The notes under the pieces are model-generated. The model saw nothing but the letters and a program-made list of their open reading frames with translations. It searched no databases and was not told where the DNA came from. From NCBI GenBank assembly GCA_014800815.1, contig JAAVFI010000024.1:1-64000 (forward strand): DNA of 64,000 bases, written 5' to 3'. Positions 35,644 to 43,230 of the stretch are shown here, one piece after another (position 1 is the stretch's first letter; the number at the start of each line of letters is the position of its first letter). The DNA is from Bacteroidales bacterium. Lineage in GTDB: Bacteria; Bacteroidota; Bacteroidia; Bacteroidales; Muribaculaceae. The translations under genes and the position numbers were made by a program.

Positions 35644-38373
35644 TTAGAATTTGATACGGAGTTTGAGTGAATATGTGCGGCCGAAAGAGTAGAACACGCC
35701 ATAGATATTTTCCCATGTAGCGTCTACAGAAGAGTCGCTTGTGGCATCAACCACGTAGTTGTAGTTGCAGAGGTTGTGCACGTTTCCGAAGAGTGTAGCT
35801 TCCACGCCGCCGATAGGGAAGGAATATGAAGCGTTGAGGTCGAGAGTATTGCCCCAGGGCATTTTCCAGGGGTTGTGTACGTCGATTACGCTGTTGAAGC
35901 CGGGAGTGCTCACCGAGTAGTCGGAGTAGTTGCGTGCAGCTACCTTCCAGTCGCCGCCTATGCGGAAGCCCTTGAAGGGACGGAAGGTGGCACCGATAGC
36001 AGCGGTGGTCTGAGCTGAGTCGCCCACCTTGATGCCTTTCTGGTTGAGGACACCCCATGCGTGGTCTTCGGCCATGATGCCCGAAGCGATGTCGCCGGCG
36101 ATGTTCTTGAGGGGCTGACCGAGCTGGTTGTAGTAGTAGCCCTTTGAGTTGCTGTCCCAGATATAGTCGCCGATAGAGAGCATACCGTTGATTTCAACCC
36201 ACTTTGCGGGAACGAAAGTAGCGTTTACTTCGATACCCATGTGGCGTGCGTTTACACCGGTGAGGTTGAGGGTGTAGCGGTCGCCGATATGGGGGCCTGA
36301 TTCGATTGTGCCGCCGCGTACGGCAGTCTTGTCGATCCACTTGGTATAGTATGCGTTGACAGTGGCCGAGAAGATACGTGAGCGGAAGTTATAGCCGATT
36401 TCGGTAGAGAATACTTTTTCGTTGACGGGGTCTGGGTTGGTGGCGTTCGACACGTTGGAGCTCAGGAAGACGCCCTGCGAGAAGAACGGTGCACGGCTGA
36501 TGTAGCCAACGTTGGCAAATACGTTGTTGTGGCGGTCGATGTTGTAGTTCACGCCGAATTTGGCAGTACCGCCGAGGAAGCAGTAGACGCCGGTCTTGCC
36601 GTGTTCCTTGTCGTAGTAGAACTTATCGTAGCGCTGGTAGCCGGTGTTGCTGAGAGAGCCTGCGAGCACGAGGTTGAGCTTCTTGTCGAGGAGGTTGAGC
36701 TCGCCCTGTACGTAAGCGCCTTCCTGCTGGGTGTAGCCTACATAGTCGCGGTAAACGACGTCGCCCACGGTGAGTTTCTCATATATCCAGTTGGGGTCGG
36801 CTGCAGCGGCATTGTTGTATGGCTTTACAAGCTTACGCGAAGAGTCGTCCATGTAGTATTCGCCGTTGTAGAGGTCGCAGATTTTATTCTGGTGATAGCC
36901 TACATAGTAGCGGAGGTCGATACCGGCGAGGAAGTTGAGTTTCTTGTCGAAGAACGAATTGTTGTATGTCGACACGAGGCCGTACCACTTGTGAGAGTTG
37001 TTCTGCTTGGCCATAACCATGTTTGAACCGGTGGTCGAAGCCTCGTTCATGAGCTGGATTTCGTCGTAGGCGAATGTACCGTCGGCCTTGCGGAAGAGCA
37101 TTTCGGGTACGCCGTGATATGCGCCGTACCAGCTTGAGTATGAGAGCTGAGTGCCATTGTACTCGCCGCGACCCTGGCCGCTGAGGCCGCTACCGTTTGC
37201 GAGCGATACGTAGAGGGTGGTGGAGAGCGACGATTTATTGTCGATCTGCCAGATGTGGGCGAGAGAAATCTGAGGCTTGTGGTAGGTGTTGGTGTTGGAT
37301 GAGCGCACCTGTCCGTTGAGGTCGTAACCGAAGGTTGCGTTGTAGCGGTAGGGGCTTTCGCCGTTCATCTTTTCTTTGGCGTAGGTCTGATACTGGATGA
37401 TAGAGAGACCGTCGGCCGAGCCGCGCTTGTTGTGAGTCTGGGGTGCGCCGAATGCTGTGAGAGACAGCTGATGGCGGCTGTTGATGCGCTTGGAGAGGTT
37501 TACGAAGTAGTTGTAGGCAAGGAAGTCGGTACCCTGAACGTAGCCGTCGCCCCACTTGCGTGAGCCGAGTACGGTGAGTGCCCAGCCGTTGTTCATAAGG
37601 CCTGTAGACACTTTTACGCCCATTTCGTTGAGGCCGTCGTTGCCGAAGCCGTACCATACTTTACCGCCCTTCTGAGCATCGAGGCTTTCGGTGGTGATGT
37701 TGATAGTACCACCTACAGAGGGTGCTGAGAGCACTGCGGCGCCGAGGCCGCGCTGAGTCTGGATGTTAGAGGCAACGTCGCCGAGGCCTGCCCAGTTGCT
37801 CCAGTAGATGCCGCCCCACTCCATGTCGTTGACGGGGATACCGTTGACGAGTACGGCAACGTTGGCGCTCTTGAAGCCTCGCATGTTGATTTTGGCATCG
37901 CCGAAGCCGCCGCCCGATTTAGTGGCCCATACACCGGGAGTGGTGTTGAGGATTTCGGGGAGCTCCTGAGTGCCGAGCTTGGTTTCGATTTCGGCTCTGT
38001 TTACCTGAGAGACTGCAACGGGAGTCTGACGGGTACGTGCAAGCGACTGGGTAACAACCACGTCGTTGAGGATTTCGCTTGAAGGCTGGAGAGTGACGGT
38101 GCCGACATCTGCGCGCGCGGGCACTTCTTTAGATTTGTAGCCGACGTAGCTTATGGTAAGCGTACGTGTGCCTTCGGGAACTTTGACAGTGAAAGTACCG
38201 TCGATATCGGTGATACCAAGCGGTTTACCTCCGGTAGCGACAATGCCGGCGCCGATTACAGGCTCGCCATCTTCGTCGATGACCGTACCCTGACATTTAA
38301 AATCAGCTCCATAGGCGAAGGTGAGTACCTGTGCCATACAGAGCAGTAGAAAAACTGATAGGAGTCGTCTCAT
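35644..38373 (-). CDS. TonB-dependent receptor
   Basis: A 909-residue outer-membrane receptor: signal peptide (about 1-22), carboxypeptidase-like regulatory domain (about 25-105, KCQGTVIDEDGEPVIGAG), plug (about 110-235, VVVTQSLARTRQTPVA, then NMRGFKSANVAVLVNGIPVND) and a 22-strand barrel ending in Phe (LKLRIKF). It takes up a substrate through the outer membrane with energy from TonB. It is not a full SusC because no SusD follows; instead a surface lipoprotein does. The -7 box is at 38429-38436. The ligand is unknown; no riboswitch is seen before the gene. Confidence 0.93.
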   Translation of the reverse strand: MRRLLSVFLLLCMAQVLTFAYGADFKCQGTVIDEDGEPVIGAGIVATGGKPLGITDIDGTFTVKVPEGTRTLTISYVGYKSKEVPARADVGTVTLQPSSEILNDVVVTQSLARTRQTPVAVSQVNRAEIETKLGTQELPEILNTTPGVWATKSGGGFGDAKINMRGFKSANVAVLVNGIPVNDMEWGGIYWSNWAGLGDVASNIQTQRGLGAAVLSAPSVGGTINITTESLDAQKGGKVWYGFGNDGLNEMGVKVSTGLMNNGWALTVLGSRKWGDGYVQGTDFLAYNYFVNLSKRINSRHQLSLTAFGAPQTHNKRGSADGLSIIQYQTYAKEKMNGESPYRYNATFGYDLNGQVRSSNTNTYHKPQISLAHIWQIDNKSSLSTTLYVSLANGSGLSGQGRGEYNGTQLSYSSWYGAYHGVPEMLFRKADGTFAYDEIQLMNEASTTGSNMVMAKQNNSHKWYGLVSTYNNSFFDKKLNFLAGIDLRYYVGYHQNKICDLYNGEYYMDDSSRKLVKPYNNAAAADPNWIYEKLTVGDVVYRDYVGYTQQEGAYVQGELNLLDKKLNLVLAGSLSNTGYQRYDKFYYDKEHGKTGVYCFLGGTAKFGVNYNIDRHNNVFANVGYISRAPFFSQGVFLSSNVSNATNPDPVNEKVFSTEIGYNFRSRIFSATVNAYYTKWIDKTAVRGGTIESGPHIGDRYTLNLTGVNARHMGIEVNATFVPAKWVEINGMLSIGDYIWDSNSKGYYYNQLGQPLKNIAGDIASGIMAEDHAWGVLNQKGIKVGDSAQTTAAIGATFRPFKGFRIGGDWKVAARNYSDYSVSTPGFNSVIDVHNPWKMPWGNTLDLNASYSFPIGGVEATLFGNVHNLCNYNYVVDATSDSSVDATWENIYGVFYSFGRTYSLKLRIKF

Positions 38374-38428
38374 TGCAGTCGATGAAAGATTGATTGATAA
38401 TGATGAGTTATGTAGCTGTTCTGCGCTG

Positions 38429-38436
38429 CAAAGTTA
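38429..38436 (-). promoter_or_regulatory. -7 box (TAACTTTG) for the TonB receptor operon
   Basis: Minus-strand TAACTTTG, 56 nt before the receptor ATG. No consensus -33 at the usual spacing, which may mean that an activator is needed. Confidence 0.55.
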
Positions 38437-38523
38437 CGAAAAATTTTCAATATTTTACACTTTTTATACTATCAAGCCGGTAATTGGTGGGAGGTGCTCG
38501 GTGCGCCTATATCTCCGGGTGCG

Positions 38524-38560
38524 AAAAAAAGAGGGTGATGTGCCGAGCACATCACCCTCT
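38524..38560 (-). terminator. Terminator of secDF
   Basis: A perfect 13-bp stem (38530-38542 with 38548-38560), 5-nt loop and a run of seven T on the minus strand, 26 nt after the secDF stop. Confidence 0.93.
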
Positions 38561-38586
38561 AATCAGGGGGCCTTTATATAATGTAA

Positions 38587-41466
38587 TTATTTAGAGGTCG
38601 TTGCTTTGCGACGGTTGTCGGTGATGTAAGCAACGGGGCAGGCTACGTAGATAGTAGCGAATGTACCGATGATTACACCGAAGAGCATCGCGAATGTGAA
38701 GCTGCGGATTGCATCACCACCGAGGATGAAGATGCAGAGGAGTACCAGAAGGGTCGAAGCCGAAGTCATGATTGTACGGCTGAGTGTGGTGTTGATCGAC
38801 TTGTTGATAGTGGTGAAGAAGTCCTGCTTGGGATAGAGGGCTGTATTTTCACGCACACGGTCGAATACCACCACGGTATCGTTGATCTGGTAACCGATCA
38901 CGGTGAGGATTGCAGCGATGAAGCTCTGGTCGATTTCCATAGCGAAGGGGAATACTCCGTAGAATATCGAGTAGAAGCCGATGATAGTGAACGCTGTGAA
39001 TGCTACGGCAGCGAGAGCTCCGAGTGAGAATGCAACGTTGCGGAAGCGGAGAAGGATGTAGAGGAACATTGCCAGAAGGGCGATGGTCACTGCTATGTAG
39101 GCGTCGGTACGCATGTCGTCGGCAACCGAAGGACCTACCTTCTGCGAGCTTACGATACCCTGCGAAGCGTCGGTGGTGCTGAATTCGCGGGCTGTCATGC
39201 CTTCGCGGAGGAAGGGCTTGAGAGCATCGAAGAGTTTTTCGTTGATTTCAGCTTCTGTGCTTGCGTCCTCATTATTAATCTTGTAGTTGGTCGAAACGCG
39301 TACCTGGTTGGAGCTTTCGATAGTGATAACCGATACGGAAGCGCCGGGGAACTGGGGAGCGAGAGCGTCCTGGAGTTCGGTGGTGCTTACGGGTTTCTCG
39401 AACTTCACGATGTAGTTGCGACCACCCGAGAAGTCGATGCCCTGGTTAAGACCGCGTACGCAGAGCGAGATGATGACGATAGCGCACATGATAGCGACAA
39501 CGATGAAGCTTGTCTTGCGCTGGCCGAGGAAGTTGACGTTGGAGTTGATGAATGCTTTCTTCGAGAGTGATGTCGAGAAGGTGAGCTTGTTGAAGCCCTG
39601 ACCCTTAGAGCACCAGAGGAAGAAGAGACGGCTCAGGTAAACTGCTGTGAAGAATGAGCAGATAAGGCCGATGATGAGGGTGGTGGCGAAGCCCTTGATA
39701 GGACCTGTACCGAAGAGAAGGAGGATTACACCTGTGATGATAGATGTAAGGTTGGAGTCGAAGATAGCGGAGAATGCGTTGCTGTAACCGTCGGCGAGAG
39801 CGTTGCGGACGTTCTTGCCTGCGCGGAGTTCTTCTTTGGTACGCTCGAAGATAAGCACGTTGGCGTCGACTGCCATACCGAGCGAGAGCACGATACCGGC
39901 GATACCGCTCATGGTGAGCACTGCCTGGAACGATGCGAGGATACCGATAGTGAAGAAGAGGTTGCAGATAAGGCAGATATTGGCGATGAGGCCGGGGAGG
40001 AAGCCGTAGAATGCGATCATGAAAATCATGAGGAGCACGAGGGCTACCACGAATGAGATGAAGCCTGCCTCGATAGCCTGCTTACCGAGCGAGGGACCTA
40101 CGACCATGTCGGAGATGATGTGTACTTTGGCATCCATCTTACCTGACTTGAGCACGTTGGCAAGGTCGCGGGCTTCTTCGATAGAGAAGTCGCCGGTGAT
40201 TGAAGACGAGCCGCCTTCGATTTTGTCGTTTACGTTAGGAGCAGAGTAAACTTTGTCGTCGAGGACGATAGCTACCTGCTTGCCAACGTTCTGGCCTGTT
40301 ACGCGGGCCCAGTTGCGGGCACCTTCGGCGTTCATGCGCATCGACACTTCGTTGCCGCGGAGGGGGTCGTAGTTAGAAGATGCGTCGCTCACGGCTTTGC
40401 CGTCGAGAGCAGCCTTGCCGCCGTTTGCGCGGAGAGCGTAGAGGGCGAAGCCCCAGTTCTGCTCAGCGCCGTTTGCGCCTGTGCGGATGGTGGGTTTTAC
40501 AGCCCAGCGGAGGCGGAGGTCTGAGGGAAGGAGGTTTTTAGCCTTGGGAGAAGCGAGTACGGCGTCGATAGCTGCCATAGCTTTTGCATCGGGAGCATAA
40601 CCGAGAGTTGCGCCGTAAGCTGTGCCCTGGCTGAGGAGCGCTGCGAGGGGAGCTGCGTTGACAGTGGTGTCGTTAGCGAGGCTGCTCATGAGGCTGCTGA
40701 AGGCGTTACCGAGCTCTTCAGCGCGGTAAGTCTCGTAGAATTCGAGGTTTGCAGAGCGCTGGAGCAGGTCGCGTACACGTTCGTGATCCTTCACACCGGG
40801 GAGTTCGAGAAGAATCTGACCGTCTTTGCCCTGGAGTACCTGGATGTTGGGCGAAACAACGCCGAACTGGTCGATACGGTTACGGAGGACGTTTGTAGCG
40901 GAGTTGTCTACACGGTCTTTAATCTGAGCTTTGAGAGCGTTGCGAACGGCGTCGTCGTTCTGGCCTGCAGTAATCACGTCCTGGAATACTACCGAGAAGT
41001 CGGCCTGGGGCTTGGACTGACGATAGAGGTTGATGAACGAGCTTACGAAGTCGTCAGACTCGTGGGTAGTGACCATTTTCTCAGCACCTGCGAGAGCTGC
41101 TTCGAACACAGAGTCGGTCTGGCCGGCCTTCATAGAGCGGAGCATGTCGGGCATATCCACCTGAAGGATAACGTTCATACCACCCTTAAGGTCGAGACCG
41201 AGGCCAACGCCCCATTTGCGTACATCGTTGAGAGTGTAATAGCCGAGATACACTTTTTCCTCGCCGAGCGAGTCCATGTAGTGCTTGTAGGCCTGATTGT
41301 AGGCTGCGTCGTCGTTGTCACCTGATTCCTCGAGCGCGTAAGTGGCTGCCTGGCTCTCGTACTTGTTTGAGATGAAAGTAAACGAGAGATAGAATAGACA
41401 CACGAGCGCCAAGAAAATAGCTATGACACCGGCTACGATGCTACCTAATTTTCCTTTGCTTTGCAT
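38587..41466 (-). CDS. secDF: Protein translocase SecDF (fused)
   Basis: A 959-residue inner-membrane protein fusing SecD and SecF, as usual in Bacteroidota. It uses the proton gradient to pull secreted proteins through SecYEG on the periplasmic side. SecD half (1 to about 630): first helix, GLDLKGGMNVILQVD, the large P1 domain with a Bacteroidota-type insertion, then six helices with SLGMAVDANVLIFER. SecF half (about 650-959): GIDFSGGRNYIV and VIGYQINDTVVVFDRVRE. Both Asp residues for proton flow (DANV, NDTV) are present. Monocistronic with strong terminator. Confidence 0.97.
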   Translation of the reverse strand: MQSKGKLGSIVAGVIAIFLALVCLFYLSFTFISNKYESQAATYALEESGDNDDAAYNQAYKHYMDSLGEEKVYLGYYTLNDVRKWGVGLGLDLKGGMNVILQVDMPDMLRSMKAGQTDSVFEAALAGAEKMVTTHESDDFVSSFINLYRQSKPQADFSVVFQDVITAGQNDDAVRNALKAQIKDRVDNSATNVLRNRIDQFGVVSPNIQVLQGKDGQILLELPGVKDHERVRDLLQRSANLEFYETYRAEELGNAFSSLMSSLANDTTVNAAPLAALLSQGTAYGATLGYAPDAKAMAAIDAVLASPKAKNLLPSDLRLRWAVKPTIRTGANGAEQNWGFALYALRANGGKAALDGKAVSDASSNYDPLRGNEVSMRMNAEGARNWARVTGQNVGKQVAIVLDDKVYSAPNVNDKIEGGSSSITGDFSIEEARDLANVLKSGKMDAKVHIISDMVVGPSLGKQAIEAGFISFVVALVLLMIFMIAFYGFLPGLIANICLICNLFFTIGILASFQAVLTMSGIAGIVLSLGMAVDANVLIFERTKEELRAGKNVRNALADGYSNAFSAIFDSNLTSIITGVILLLFGTGPIKGFATTLIIGLICSFFTAVYLSRLFFLWCSKGQGFNKLTFSTSLSKKAFINSNVNFLGQRKTSFIVVAIMCAIVIISLCVRGLNQGIDFSGGRNYIVKFEKPVSTTELQDALAPQFPGASVSVITIESSNQVRVSTNYKINNEDASTEAEINEKLFDALKPFLREGMTAREFSTTDASQGIVSSQKVGPSVADDMRTDAYIAVTIALLAMFLYILLRFRNVAFSLGALAAVAFTAFTIIGFYSIFYGVFPFAMEIDQSFIAAILTVIGYQINDTVVVFDRVRENTALYPKQDFFTTINKSINTTLSRTIMTSASTLLVLLCIFILGGDAIRSFTFAMLFGVIIGTFATIYVACPVAYITDNRRKATTSK

Positions 41467-41521
41467 GTAATAACTATGGTTAATTAATTAATAAAATTTC
41501 AACAGGTATTAATTTGGCTCG

Positions 41522-41529
41522 CAAATATA
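41522..41529 (-). promoter_or_regulatory. -7 box (TATATTTG) for secDF
   Basis: Minus-strand TATATTTG, 56 nt before the secDF ATG, with only a partial TTG upstream. Confidence 0.5.
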
Positions 41530-41614
41530 GTGAAAATTCCCCGAACTTGGGCAATTCCTGTTGCTCTTTTTGCGAAAAGGGTCGGTTTGAGGTGGTTACA
41601 CGCCGATTTTCCCG

Positions 41615-43228
41615 TCAGAAGCGTACGCTTACGCCTGCCAGACCGCCGAGTCGCTGACTCATCACGCCGGGCACGATCATGGTGCGTCGGCACAGGAGGT
41701 TGGAGAAGCGAAGGAAGACGTCGAAGCGGTCGGAGAGGGCGTAGGAGCCGCCGAGAGATATGTCGCTCAGATTGGGAAGCGAGCTGTAGGTGTCTTTGTC
41801 GAGCCACAGACGCTGACCGGCGCGGAATTTCCAGCCGGCTTCGACTGCGAGGGGCTCGATAGGACGCAGTTTGAGTCCGAGTTCGGCCATGACTGCGGCG
41901 TGATAGGGGTTTGAGGCTGATGCGTGCTCGAGTCCGTGCTGCATGAAGCGTACTTCGCCGTGCACGTCGAGGGTCTTGCGCCAGCTGTATGCGGCCGACA
42001 GGCCTCCGCCGAGCACTCGGGAATCGACGCGCGAGAGTGCTTTGAAAGCAGGTGCAGCGGGGAGGGTCATCACAGGCAGGCCGTCGGTGGCTTCATAGGT
42101 GCCGAAAAGCGATACGGAGACTGCGGCGGCGGGGCGGAGTGTGAAGCCGAGGCGGCTGTTGACTGCCGTGAAGGTGTTGACAGACTCGAGAGCGCCTGTA
42201 AGGAAGGGCGTCACGGCATATTGGTCGGCGAGGGTGTAGAAGCGTGTGCCGCCGTCGGCTTTGACGAAGGCCGAGAAGCGGCCGGAGGGATTCCACGCCA
42301 CTTCGATATCGGGAGCGACATGTACTTTGCTGTAGTCAAAGCTGCTGCCTGCCGATACTTTGAGGCCTACACGGGCGGCTATGTTGCGCCACACGAGGTG
42401 ATAGGCGGGAGTGACGGTGAAATTACCGCCGCCGTTGAGGATGTCGGAGTATATTCCGAGGCTGAACCGGCTGCCGTTGCCGATGTTTACACCTCCCTCA
42501 AGGTCGGCGCGGAAGCGGCTGTCGTGAGGAGCCTCGATGCCGGGCATGGCTTCGATGCGGTTGGCGCTTACCGACATGTGGGTGTAAGCGGCGCTCAGCT
42601 TCCAGTCGAATCGTCCGCTGCGGCCTGCGACGCCGAATCCTAACTTGAAATCGTTGATATGCTGTGAAGTGGCGTCGCGGAGAAATTCATTCTCATCCCA
42701 CGCCCCCGCATTTGTATAGCGGTAGCGGATGTCGAGCCATACGCGGGCGGCGTCGCAGAAACGGTGCGAGCCGTCGGCCTGTATGCCGAAGACGTCGAGA
42801 CCTTTCTTGCGGCTGCCCTCCGATGCGCCCCAGTTGGCGCCTGTGTAGAGCAGCGAGGCCGAGGCGTGAGAGTCTTCGAGGTCGATTATGCGGTAGCCTG
42901 CGCCGAGAGAGCGGTCGTAGACAGGAAGATAGCCGAGCCACAGATATCCTTTGTAAAGGTCGGGTGCGGGCAGGCCTGTTACGGCCTCGCCTTCAACCTG
43001 GCCCGTGAGTGGAGTGTAGGCGCTTGTAGAAGTGTAGTATGAGGGCTGCAGGGTGACAGGCTGAGTGAGCAGAGGGGGAAGCACGGGAGCTACCGACTGC
43101 AGGGGCTGGGCCGGAGGCAATTCGGTGGCTGCCGTACGGTCTACGGTAATCTGAGTGGAGAGGTCCTCGGCGATAGCGGCCGCTGACAGGCTGCAGGCCA
43201 ATGCGACAGAAAGTAGGCGGAGTGTCAT
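41615..43228 (-). CDS. Outer-membrane beta-barrel protein (TonB-receptor-like, no plug)
   Basis: A 537-residue protein with a signal peptide (about 1-20), a Pro/Thr/Gln-rich stretch (about 25-75) and a barrel made of alternating hydrophobic strands to the C-terminal Phe (VSVRF). It resembles the barrel part of TonB-dependent receptors but is too short and has no visible plug or TonB box, so transport by that mechanism is doubtful. It starts 2 nt after the TPR protein stop and is probably its partner in the outer membrane. The pair follows topA and rluA. Confidence 0.75.
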   Translation of the reverse strand: MTLRLLSVALACSLSAAAIAEDLSTQITVDRTAATELPPAQPLQSVAPVLPPLLTQPVTLQPSYYTSTSAYTPLTGQVEGEAVTGLPAPDLYKGYLWLGYLPVYDRSLGAGYRIIDLEDSHASASLLYTGANWGASEGSRKKGLDVFGIQADGSHRFCDAARVWLDIRYRYTNAGAWDENEFLRDATSQHINDFKLGFGVAGRSGRFDWKLSAAYTHMSVSANRIEAMPGIEAPHDSRFRADLEGGVNIGNGSRFSLGIYSDILNGGGNFTVTPAYHLVWRNIAARVGLKVSAGSSFDYSKVHVAPDIEVAWNPSGRFSAFVKADGGTRFYTLADQYAVTPFLTGALESVNTFTAVNSRLGFTLRPAAAVSVSLFGTYEATDGLPVMTLPAAPAFKALSRVDSRVLGGGLSAAYSWRKTLDVHGEVRFMQHGLEHASASNPYHAAVMAELGLKLRPIEPLAVEAGWKFRAGQRLWLDKDTYSSLPNLSDISLGGSYALSDRFDVFLRFSNLLCRRTMIVPGVMSQRLGGLAGVSVRF

Positions 43229-43230
43229 AG

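Noticed and set aside
38374..38586. Cobalamin riboswitch before the TonB receptor
   Set aside because: The leader is only about 50 nt and shows no B12-box-like sequence; B12 transport by this receptor cannot be claimed.
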